From: Drosophila persimilis
Taxonomy: Eukaryota > Arthropoda > Insecta > Diptera > Drosophilidae
Length of the DNA: 64,000 nucleotides
Direction of reading: 5' to 3'
Assembly (NCBI RefSeq): GCF_003286085.1
Contig: NW_020825298.1
Span: forward strand, 992,001 to 1,056,000
Below the pieces are notes generated by a model. The model saw only the letters and a list, made by a program, of their open reading frames with translations. It ran no database searches and was not told where the DNA came from. Shown here in pieces: positions 51,404 through 60,814 of the stretch (position 1 is the first letter of the stretch; each line of letters begins with the position of its first letter). The translations under genes were made by a program, and so were the position numbers.

Positions 51404-54292
51404 ATGTCTGTGCTGCGCTTCCTGGTGACGCGGCAGGCCCTGGCCGCACTGTCCAGGCCGACGTCCATCAATCTGCTGCAGAATCGGGCACAAGTCGCAC
51501 TCGCCTCCACTCTGGCGAGCAGCAGCACCAACAGCTGTCTGAAGGCAGCCACCACAATTTGCGATGGGAATCCCTGCGAAATGCAGATTAGAGGACACAA
51601 ACGCTTCGGCCATCAGCAGGAGAAGACCCCTCAAGTGACCAAATACTTCCATGGACTCATCCTGAGTCTGTTCATCATATCCGTGCTGGATTGGGGAAAG
51701 TAAGCAGCGAGCCATAAAGAAGACTACTACGTACGTTCTGTGGCTAAAATGGAATCTATTTTTAGAGTGAAACGTTTGCTGATGCCCAAAGTGGATGCAG
51801 ATTCCGGCCAGCGTCCGTCTTCGGCAGCTGGCGTGAATGGAGAGGACAGCTCGGATGACTCCGAGAGCGACGATAGCGATGAGGATGAATCCAGCGGCGG
51901 CCTGCATCTGCATGAGGGCAAGAAAATCAGGGAAAAAGTTGGTTTCCGCGAGCGCAAGGTACCATCCATCTTATAGGAAGCTGTTCCCCTCTCTTTTCCT
52001 TCATTAAATTGTTTTCTTTTACCAATATTTTTGTTTTTTCTTTTATGTTGTCCCCATCTATATGTATTTTGCGTTGCCTTTACACTCCACACACACAAAC
52101 CCATGAAGATTATTGAGTATGAGAATCGCATCCGCCAGTTCTCCACGCCCGATAAGATCTTTCGATACTTTGCCACTGTGCGTCTGCAAGATGCCACACA
52201 GACGATTGTGTGCATGACACCCGAGGACTTTCTGCGCTCCATCTATCCGGGCATCAAGCAGCCAGATGGTAAATCTTTCATCCTGTTCTCATGCCGTTCC
52301 CATCCTTCCCTCCACTAACATCAGTTTGTCTCATCAGTTCCCTTTGGGTTTTTGTTTTTGCCTGTCTACTACTGCTCGTACGATTCCCTAAGCTAAGCTA
52401 AGTTAATGTCCTTTGCCTTAGATCATTGAGTATGAGAATCGCATACGTCAGTTTTCCACGCCGGACAAAGTATTTCGCTACTTTGCCACCATCCAAGTGC
52501 CAGTGGCCGATGATCGTCATGAGGTCTACATGACACCAACCGATTTCTTAACCAGCATGACGCCAGGCATGAAGCAACCCGATGGTATGTGCTTGATAAC
52601 CAAACAATCAAAACCCCCACTCAAAGATAGCAGCGAAATTGGTTCTTTACTAATACTCTGAAAGTTTCATTATGGATTAAGTTTACTAAACGGACTTTTT
52701 CTGCTTTTTTTAGGTCTTGGTCTGGATCAGTATCGTCGCTATGATCCCAAGGTAAGGCTTTGATTATTTACGAGGCTCTTTATAGCTGAAAATAAACCGT
52801 GCTTCCCCTACAGTCTGTTGGCGAACAACTGAACCTTCACTTGGAGAAGAACAGCATCTTCTATAAGCTGGGTTCCTATGGTCTCATCACCTTCTCCGAC
52901 TACATTTTCCTGCTGACAGTGCTCTCAAGTAACTCAATTAAGGAGATATCTATTCCCCTATTAATTTGTATGATTCTTGCCCAGTTTCCCGACGCCACTT
53001 TGAGATTGCCTTCCGCATGTTTGACCTGAATGGCGACGGTGATGTAGACTGTGAGGAATTCGAGATGGTGGCCACTCTGGTGAGATCGCAGACGAGCATG
53101 GGTACCCGACATCGTGATCATGCCAATACGGGCAATACCTTTAAGGTAAACACGGGGTAAAAGATCGATTGGAGTGTGATTGTATGAAGGAGACCGAAAG
53201 AGTACCACCACATGTTGTACTAAACGAATCCTTTTTGTATATTTTGTATATTCTCTGTCTTTTGGCTTTGATCCTATATTGAACGCGTGTCTAACTGTGT
53301 ACATATCAAATCTTAACTTCCCTCTGTTTTTGACGTACTTACAGTCCTTGAAGGTACTTTTGTGTGATAATGCTTATTCACTTCTTTTGCCTTCTCAAAA
53401 TCTGTACATACCTTTATCTTAACCCCAACACCCCCATATTCTCACCGAACTAGTCAAACACCCACCCACCACCATACACACACTCATTATTTGCCTCTCC
53501 GCTCGGAACGTAACTTACGCACCTGCTCCCATGCACCCCAGATTAATCTTCTTGATGTTTCTGCCCTAACTTTTATGGAAGATCAGTGACAAGTTCTTTG
53601 AAATCCTCTCCACAGGGCGTGAATTCCGCTTTGATCACGTACTTCTTTGGCCCTAATATGGATGAGAAGTTGACGATTGAAAAGTTCTTGGACTTCCAAG
53701 AGCAGCTACAGCGTGAGATCCTCTCTCTGGAGTTCGAGAGAAAAGAACCCAATGATGATGGCAACATCACGGAAGCTGATTTCGCTGAGCTCCTTTTGGC
53801 CTATGCGGGTTATCCCTTGAAGAAGAAACAAAAGAAATTGAAGCGTGTGAAGCGTCGCTTCCGTGATCATGGCACGGGCATATCCAAGCAGGATTATCTG
53901 GACTTCTTCCACTTTTTGAACAACATCAATGACGTGGACACTGCCCTGACCTTCTACCACATTGCGGGCGCCTCCATTGATCAGCAAACGCTGCAGCATG
54001 TAGCCAAGACAGTGGCTTTGGTCAATCTATCGGATCACGTGGTGGATGTTGTCTTCACCATCTTCGATGAGAACAGTAAGGGCAATCTTCGGAGATATAA
54101 TGGAATGCTATACAACCCTCTTTTATCATTGATTTAGACGACAACCAGCTGAGCAACAAGGAATTCATTTCGGTGATGAAGAATCGCGTTCAACGCGGCC
54201 TGGAGAAGCCCAAGGATACGGGTTTCCTCAAAATGATGCGTTCGGTGTTCAAGTGTGCCAAGGAGACCAAGCCCGTTCTCTTGGACATATAG
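51404..54292 (+). CDS. MICU1: Mitochondrial calcium uptake protein 1 (MICU1), 8 constitutive-type exons
   Basis: Inferred coding exons: 51,404-51,699; 51,766-51,958; either 52,109-52,268 or 52,422-52,584; 52,714-52,751; 52,814-52,928; 52,985-53,145; 53,616-54,075; 54,138-54,292. All have GT-AG borders and matching phases, giving about 525-526 aa. The start is the ATG in AAAATG at 51,404; the reading frame before it has no ATG. MICU1 is the EF-hand gatekeeper of the mitochondrial calcium uniporter, in the intermembrane space. The sequence shows a basic/hydrophobic import leader ([18 protein letters not shown]), a membrane-like stretch ([15 protein letters not shown]), a Ser/Asp/Glu-rich insert in exon 2, a polybasic stretch ([13 protein letters not shown]), EF-hand 1 with loop [12 protein letters not shown], the [10 protein letters not shown] signature, the NINDVDTAL segment, and EF-hand 2 with loop [12 protein letters not shown]. 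Colinear similarity to vertebrate MICU1 runs to near the C-terminus. In D. melanogaster this gene is CG4495 by my recollection. Confidence 0.95.
52109..52268 (+). other. MICU1: MICU1 alternative exon 3a (160 nt)
   Basis: The acceptor is ATGAAG|ATT and the donor is GATG|GTAAAT; phases are 0 and 1. It encodes 53 residues starting [18 protein letters not shown] and ending GIKQPD. It is homologous along its whole length to the exon at 52,422-52,584 and has the same borders and phases. The middle ([12 protein letters not shown]) differs most. Its pyrimidine tract is poor (CA-rich), so recognition may need help from other factors. Confidence 0.85.
52422..52584 (+). other. MICU1: MICU1 alternative exon 3b (163 nt)
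   Basis: The acceptor is GCCTTAG|ATC and the donor is GATG|GTATGT. It encodes 54 residues, starting identically ([18 protein letters not shown]) and ending GMKQPD, with a different middle ([13 protein letters not shown]). It is closer in length to the canonical animal MICU1 segment than 3a. Splicing 3a to 3b would give a stop after two codons (GAT CAT TGA), so a functional mRNA must use one or the other. Confidence 0.88.
53345..53353 (+). other. MICU1: Candidate 9-nt MICU1 microexon (Ser-Leu-Lys)
   Basis: Within the 470-bp intron between exons 6 and 7, a good acceptor (pyrimidine-rich, ending TACTTACAG) is followed by TCCTTGAAG and then a donor (GTACTT). Exons 6 and 7 join in phase 0, so the insertion keeps the frame and adds SLK between TFK and GVN. 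MICU1 microexons are known in vertebrates at a different position. Splice sites alone support this one. Confidence 0.4.
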
Positions 54293-54527
54293 TAATGGGT
54301 TCGCGGGGGTCCTTTGTGGACTCTTCTTCTACTTGTGCCCCAATCTTAGTCATTTCTCCTACGCTTATGGGTCTCGCCTTATTTATGTTTTTTGTTTTTA
54401 ATTATTCTCTACTGAAATCGATTTTAGCTTTATCCCTATCCTGGGGAGTTCTTTGACGATGATGATTATATCTCTTGTACAGTTCACCAACTCTTGTGCG
54501 CTTAATACGTTTACTTTTTAATATCAT

Positions 54528-54533
54528 AATAAA
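54528..54533 (+). terminator. Poly(A) signal AATAAA of MICU1
   Basis: A canonical AATAAA about 235 nt after the MICU1 stop codon, in AT-rich sequence. Confidence 0.6.
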
Positions 54534-54863
54534 TATAAATAATTAAATTAAAAGATAAGCCCCTATTTATAGGGCATTTCGTTCAGTTCATAGATATGTA
54601 TGTATTTCTTATCATATGGATTAACCAAGCAGTAGTGATATATAAAAGAAAATAGTCCGTGCTTCATTCTATCGGTAATTATTACTGGAAGTCCACTGCG
54701 ATTGCGATCCTTTCACTGGATTAGATGGACTTTATGTATAGCTGGAAAAAGGTAGGTGAATATAACTTAAAATAAAATATGAATGTTTCATTCGCTGTAG
54801 TAGGTTATACATATAGGAAATACTGCCTTACAGGATAGGAATGTCTTGATTTTAAGCAGGATT

Positions 54864-54869
54864 TTTAAT
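54864..54869 (-). terminator. Possible poly(A) signal (ATTAAA) of the zinc-finger gene
   Basis: On the minus strand ATTAAA lies about 140 nt past the stop of the zinc-finger gene. It sits inside a perfect small hairpin (54,857-54,873, CAGGATT arms). No canonical AATAAA is closer. Confidence 0.3.
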
Positions 54870-55006
54870 CCTGTTTGAGAGAAACCACACCTCTCCTCAC
54901 TCACAGTGGAAGTTAATAAAATAACTAAAATAACTAAATGATTCAATCATCGTATAGAAAATTCGTTCTTTCGATCCGTTTGGTGGCATCACAGTTAGGT
55001 CACCAG

Positions 55007-56834
55007 TTAGGTCCCCTGTTCCTCGACGTCCACATCATCCACACTCATACCGTACAGCTCCATGTCGTGCTGCTTGAGATGTGCCGTGTACGCATCCAGT
55101 TCGGTGAATCTCTGCTGGCACTCGCAGCACTCCAGCCAATCCTCCACCGAACTGTCGCCGTCATCGCTCTCATAGGCTGATTTCTGTTCGCCACTGCTCT
55201 CTTCCTCCTGATGCGAGGCTTTGTGGGAAGTGTAGTCCAGATAGTCCTGGAACCTCAATGGGCAGCGCAGGCACTTGTACCAGCGATCCCGGACATGGGT
55301 GACCATGTGCTTCTTGAGGGTCGAGCACTCGCGGAATGGCTTGCGGCACTTGGTGCAGCTGAAAGGCTTCTCGCCGGTGTGGATCATATAGTGGCGCTTG
55401 AGGTTGTGGCGCGTTCCAAAGGGACGGTGGCACAGCGGGCAGGGATAGGAGCGGCGACTTCTAGAGGGCCTCATCGGGGGAGCTGTGACTGTGGCGTCAT
55501 TGCTAAGGGACGAGGATGAGTTGGCGCTGCTGCAGCTGCGTGGCAGGGGCGGGCGAGCAGTTGCAGGTGGCTGTATTGGTGGTGGCGGTGGCACAACTAC
55601 CACTGGGGCGGGTGGGGTGTGCTGTGGTATTATTGGTACTAGGGTCACGGTCAAGGTGGGTGGTAGCGAGGGCGCTGCCGGTGGTGGTGTGGCATCCTCT
55701 TGATCCTCCTCTCCGTCGTCCTGCTCCTCCTCATCATCTTCTTCCATCTCTTCCACAGGATCATCCTCTGCTTGGTCCGCTTCTTCCGTATCCGGTTTCA
55801 CCATGAGATTCTTGCTCTCGCAGTCCGCACAGCGCGTCGAGTCCTGCTCTATGGGCGGTCCCAGATGGCAGATCATGCAGATGAACAGCGGATCATGAGA
55901 ATGCCTCCGGCGATGCTTCTTCAGATCGCTAAACTCTCGGAAGCGACGCTCGCACAGATCACAGGGAAAGGGACGTTCGCCTGAAAAAGGAAATGGATTA
56001 GTAAATGGTAAATGGTGGAACAGCGTACTGTCTGGGGACCGATCTCTCACCTGTGTGTATCATCATGTGGCGCCGCAGATTATAGTTGGACTGCACCTTC
56101 TTCCCGCAGGCGGCGCACTCGAAGAGATGCCGTCCCCGGCGGTTAACATAAGGGCGTCGTTTGTTTGGTCTGCGGGGACCATGCTTCTTCTGCTTGGTTG
56201 GCCGCTGTTCCTTCTCTTCTTCATCCTCTGATTGCAGAACAATCACTTGTGCCGGCTCCTCTTCTTCCAGTTCACAGCTGACGGCAGCCAGTGGCAGAGT
56301 ATCCTCATCGCTGGGCTCTTCTGGATCCTCTTCTTGCTCTTCATCGCTGTCGCTTAGCTCGATCTCTGCCACAATGCGCTGCTCTACTCTGGGTATCAGT
56401 TGGATGTCGGGTGATATACGTTGCTGTGGCCAAATTCCTGCCAAGCTTCTGGCTGCACTGATGATCAAACCGGACGGTGGCTGTTCCTTCTGCTTTACTC
56501 CCTCTTCATCGAGCACAATGATTTCCAGGCGATCCTTCTCTCTCTCCAGACGACGCTGCCTTTCCAGCTCCTCCTGCTGCTTTTGCTGCTGCTGCTGCTG
56601 CTGCTGGCCGATTCTCAAAAGCAGCGCCTTGATCTTCACATCATCGATAGATACAAAGTTCTCCTCCGGCTCGTGGTACTCGTATCGAATGGCATCCTGT
56701 GGCAGCATCTCGCAGCTGGCATCGCAACACGACGCACTGCAGCAAGAGAGGGGGCATTCAGAGCAGCATTCCATGCAGGACGCAGCGGGTGGTGCTCCAG
56801 CGGAGCACGTAGACTTACTCAAAGTCAGCTCCAT
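55007..56834 (-). CDS. C2H2 zinc-finger protein, 585 aa, two coding exons
   Basis: Exons 56,834-56,051 and 55,980-55,007 join in phase 1 through a 70-bp intron (ACAG|GTGAGA ... TTTTTCAG|GCG), which restores the linker HTGERPF. The ATG at 56,834 sits three bases after an acceptor (TTGCAG|GCCATGG), so an untranslated exon lies upstream. Features: a Cys cluster at 10-41 (ten Cys); poly-Gln 77-84 leading into a charged helix to about 105; acidic stretches at 160-178 and 186-210; a basic stretch at 213-235; C2H2 fingers at 240-260 and 268-288; a CxxC-x12-CxxC motif at 296-315; a long acidic then Pro-rich linker; and fingers at 442-462, 470-490, 498-518 and 546-566. Probably a nuclear DNA-binding regulator; targets unknown. 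It lies convergent to MICU1 with a 714-bp gap. The D. melanogaster neighbour CG4496 may be its orthologue (recollection, not verified). Confidence 0.88.
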
Positions 56835-56837
56835 GGC

Positions 56838-57420
56838 CTGCAAAACAAGTAAAAGAGAGATAGAAATAGTGACACACCAATTAACAGTTACTTAAAGTCA
56901 GTCGTGTATGTATGTATATGCATCCCCCTCACTCTTGCTTATCCTTACCCGCAGAGGATCAGCGTCAACAAAGGCTGAGAGCAGAAACAATTTCCAACTT
57001 TCTGTTTTTTTGCGCTGCAAATTTTGCGAATAATATTATTGGCGCTCGCTCCCGGGTTGCCCGTCTGCCTCTGACGCCGTGCGAGTGAAGAAGAAACTGG
57101 ATTCGCGGCTTCGGTGCTCGGGCTCAGCAACCTCTCGACAAAAGTCGAGTTTCAGCAGTCGACGCTGGCAGCGACGCCAACGTGCCCTGCCCCTGTCTGC
57201 CTGCCCCCTCCCCTGTTGGTGCCTGGTCCGTCTGCCTGGTCTGCGCTGTCTGTGAATCAGCGAAGCGCGAGAGCACGAGAGAAGGCAACTGCGCTGCAGG
57301 CTTTTTTCCAACACACGAGCGCAGCGTTGGCGTTGGCGTTGGTGCTCTGCCTCTCCTATCACCGCCCTATCCACTGTGTTTGCGTGCGTTGGTTGTTAAC
57401 TTGATTTTTCTTTGGGGGGC
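56838..57420 (-). promoter_or_regulatory. 5-prime leader exon, leader intron and promoter region of the zinc-finger gene
   Basis: A strong minus-strand donor (CTGCGG|GTAAGG, about 56,950) and the acceptor before the ATG (56,838) define a leader intron of about 113 bp. The untranslated exon would extend upstream from about 56,953. No TATA, initiator/DPE pair or motif 1 stands out, so the start site is not placed. Confidence 0.5.
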
Positions 57421-57479
57421 GCTGCATGCCTGCCTGCTGCCTGGCCTGCCATACACACAAATCGAAAAAAACAAAGAAA

Positions 57480-57686
57480 ATGCGCACAGGGCGGACCGAA
57501 AGCATGCCCCAAAGCTACAACAACACTGCAACTGCAACTGCTACAGCCGAAGCGGAGCAGCAACAGCAGCAACAAACTCACGATTTTCAAGATTACTCTG
57601 AGAGTGGAGCCCGAGCCAGAGGAGAGCCAAAGCAGCGCACCCAACAGACGGCAATCTCAATGACGTCCGAGCGCCGTGCGCAATAA
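57480..57686 (+). CDS. Low-complexity small ORF, 68 aa, divergent to the zinc-finger gene
   Basis: The ATG at 57,480 has a near-ideal context (AAAGAAAATG) after an A-rich leader-like stretch; the frame ends TAA at 57,684-57,686. The product (MRTGRTESMPQSYNN, an Ala/Thr run, Gln6, then a charged tail) is low-complexity and has no domain. It could be the first coding exon of an unrecognised plus-strand gene, a small orphan gene sharing a bidirectional promoter with the zinc-finger gene, or chance. Confidence 0.25.
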   Translation: MRTGRTESMPQSYNNTATATATAEAEQQQQQQTHDFQDYSESGARARGEPKQRTQQTAISMTSERRAQ

Positions 57687-60600
57687 TTTTGTTCTCTTCG
57701 TTTATTTGTTGTTCTTTTTCTTTTCCATCTCCTTCTTTGTGCTTCCTGCCTGTTGCCGGTCTTCACTCCTCCCCTCCCCTCCCCACCCCAACCACTAGCA
57801 CACCTTACGCCTTAGTGATCGGCCTTTAAGTGGTGAATAACATCGCGGGGAACGAACCCTTTTCGGTGGAAACTTGCACGAGGTTTTGGAATAGCGTGAG
57901 GTGAGATGCAGCGGAGAGAAAGAAGTACTGTAATGGCGTGTGAAATGCTCATTTGTATGCCTCTAGCGTGGGGGCCCATTACCCATTTCATAGAGAGTTC
58001 TGGCTCGGATCTAGAGATCTCCTCCTCCAATGCTTGGCTAGGCTCTCGATCCGGGAACGGGGGCAATGGAAACGGGAATGAGAATTGGATTGGATTGGAT
58101 TGGCGATCGTGACTACAAGTACGAGCAACACCGCGCACACTTATTTCTTGTTGCTCTTTCAGTTTTCGCTATAAAACTTGTTTATATCGTATCCCCACCG
58201 TCCACCATCAACATCCACACGCTGCAAACGCCCACTCGGCCCGGGCCTGGGGGATTGCCGCCGTCATGAACATCCGTGTCGGGGCCTGGCTGTACATGCG
58301 CATGCCGTGTGCGGGTGTATGTGTGTTCGTGTGAGGCTGCTGCATATGTGTATATCTGGAGAGCAATGCTCGGCACGATAGTGCCCCCAGGTGTTCGAAC
58401 TTTTTCGCAATGTGTAAATGAAATGTATCTGTATATGGAATGGAATATACATACGCGTAGATACATATACATACATATGTATAGGGTTTGGCAATCATCA
58501 TGATATCACGATAATTGGGGGCAATCTGTTTTCGCAATTCCTTAATATTCAATTTTCATTGACTGCTAAATTTTTTCTCATATTTATTTATTATTTGCGC
58601 TTGTAAAACTGATGGGACCCTTTCTCAAGAGTCCTTTATTATGGACGACAGCTGGGCTTCTGTTTGACGAGAAAACTCTGCATCAGTGCTTTAATTTCGA
58701 TATGATAATTAGTGGCAATCTGTTTTGGATTACATTTTCCTTGACATCGTACTCTTATATTACTACTAGAAGGAATGTATGTACCTTTGACGAACATTCT
58801 CAGGGTTTTCTTAATATGTGTTTATGGTATTTACATATGTAATTCCGAGAATTCTTTGATCATAAACGACAATTGTATTTCTGGTTAGAAAGAAATGCTG
58901 GGAAGGTAACACCTCCCAGGTGCTACAACTTTCCGCAATTTTGTTCTGAAATAAATAAATACGCATAAAAAACTTTGATATTCTTTTATTAAGCATCACG
59001 ATAAACATTGGGAATTTGCTTTGAAAGTACATTTGCATTCACTTGTGTTTGACATGCCACTATTTTGTATATTTCTACCTTTCTAATATTCAACAGAGAT
59101 ATGCGTTTTGCAATACGTTTGAATATTTGACAATCACCCTTATTTGGAAGACATACATATATCATCTTCTTCTTTTCTTCTTTATTGTAAATGATAGATG
59201 GGGCATATCAATCGACTATCTCAGTACCTCCTTTAATATGCATCTATCCTTCACAAGACTTTAATTTTTCATATCCACATATGCATACATATATCCAAAT
59301 AAATTTATAGTATAGATAGTGCAATGTATGTACGAATATGTGCAAAGGACTGGTAAGAGCAAATATCTCGTTTCCCCAATCTTTTTGGAATCCTAGACTT
59401 CGTGATACTTTAATTTGTTTTCCCAGAGTGTTGCATGCATTCTTCAAATGTTATAAAAAGGGGAACAGAATACTTGTTTTTATATTATGATTATTCTGAT
59501 TATTGTTAATTAATTGTTTAGTTTTTAATTACTGTTCAAGAAAATCTTCTTTGGGTTTGTTTTGCCTTTCTACAAAATAAATACAATGCGACTACCAGAT
59601 TTCAGATAATATTTCAGGCACGACACCTTTTCGAACCATTCAATACATCCCATATCTTTATTATTGACCCAAGTGTTCGCTCAAGGAATCTTTGTATATC
59701 TGAACTAATTTCGTGAGGATTAGTTCCTTTGATCTTTGAAGAATTCTGTAATCATATAGATACATATATGTATATTTTGTTAATAGGACCACAGGTCATC
59801 TATTCGATTGTATTCTGGATTGATATTTTAATTTACATTCTCCAAATAATTTTTTGCTATATCTCCCGCGATATATTCGATATGAAGCAATATTTCACTT
59901 TTAAATATCTCCTCCCATCTCTGTTTCAGCATTCCATTCGATTAGATCACCAAACCCGAAAGATACATTTAAAAGATTAATTTCCAAATCTGACCTCACT
60001 TTTCTTCTGTCAGAGATATATAGATGGATAATGTCTAGAAAAAAACCCAAAATATCTTTGCAATTCGTCTAACACAAAATCAATAAATATGTAGATCGAA
60101 TACTATTGAAAAATGTTTAATATGCATTTCTTTCCATCTGTGGTTCCTTTCTAGATATAACATTTCCTGAAACTACGTAAATTCGCTTACGATAAATACA
60201 AACGAATCGTAAAACTATAGTAATTGTATAAATCGATCAGTTTATGGCGGGGATTTTTGTATGTTTGTAGCCCCGCACTTAATTGGATCACATAATATGG
60301 ATGTACGTATAATTTTCGATTACATAAAGGAAAAATATTTGGCAAAATTGGGTTCTTGGTAGCTATCATCTAAGGGATTGAGGACTACTAACTAACAATT
60401 AACTTCCATAACTATATGGATTATATATAAATATACAAAAAAAAAAGTGGAAAATTTGTAAATTGGTAGAAGAAAACATATAGTAACATATAGAGGATTA
60501 TGTTAAGTTAATAACTCTTTTGCCTATGCCTAAACCTTAGGCTAAACATATTAAAACCAATGTTTGCTAGGAGAATGTGGGATTGCGTTTGGGGAACTGG

Positions 60601-60814
60601 ATTGCTTGGGGAGAGGACATGATGATATGCTTCTAATCGAAGGCGATGTGACGACACAAACAACTAAACTATGTACAACAAAGCTATTAAATAATGTGGG
60701 ATCAATGGTTTTAATCCTTAGTGGGCTTGGGGGCTTCTTGGGGAGTGCTTTAGTATATAAATTATTTATAATCTTAATGTACATGTGGGACAATACAATC
60801 CGCCACTCGATTGC
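57687..60814. other. 3.1 kb AT-rich stretch, no recognised gene
   Basis: The stretch contains T-rich sequence, GATTG pentamers (58,086-58,104), the degenerate repeat family at 58,362-59,036, and then AT-rich DNA with many small open frames and none convincing. Part of the right side is probably the 3-prime UTR of the PABIR-family gene, whose stop is at 60,815, but I cannot place a poly(A) site. Confidence 0.45.
58362..59036 (+). repeat. Degenerate intermediate-length repeat, two to three copies
   Basis: Block 1 occurs at 58,362-58,423 and 58,892-58,952 (shared AATGCT, CCAGGTG, AACTTT and CGCAAT, roughly 70 percent alike). Block 2 occurs at 58,507-58,535, 58,703-58,728 and 58,997-59,024 (GATAATT, GGCAATCTGTTTT; the first two copies differ at 3 of 25 positions). 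A third block is shared by about 58,633-58,665 and 58,850-58,884. The order of blocks 1 and 2 is kept between the first and last copies. It may be an old local duplication or a decayed mobile element; no terminal repeats or coding sequence are seen. Confidence 0.5.

Noticed and set aside
53542..53586. Possible extra MICU1 exon or alternative acceptor after CACCCCAG
   Set aside because: The frame reaches a TGA before exon 7, and the only donor would leave the wrong phase for exon 7.
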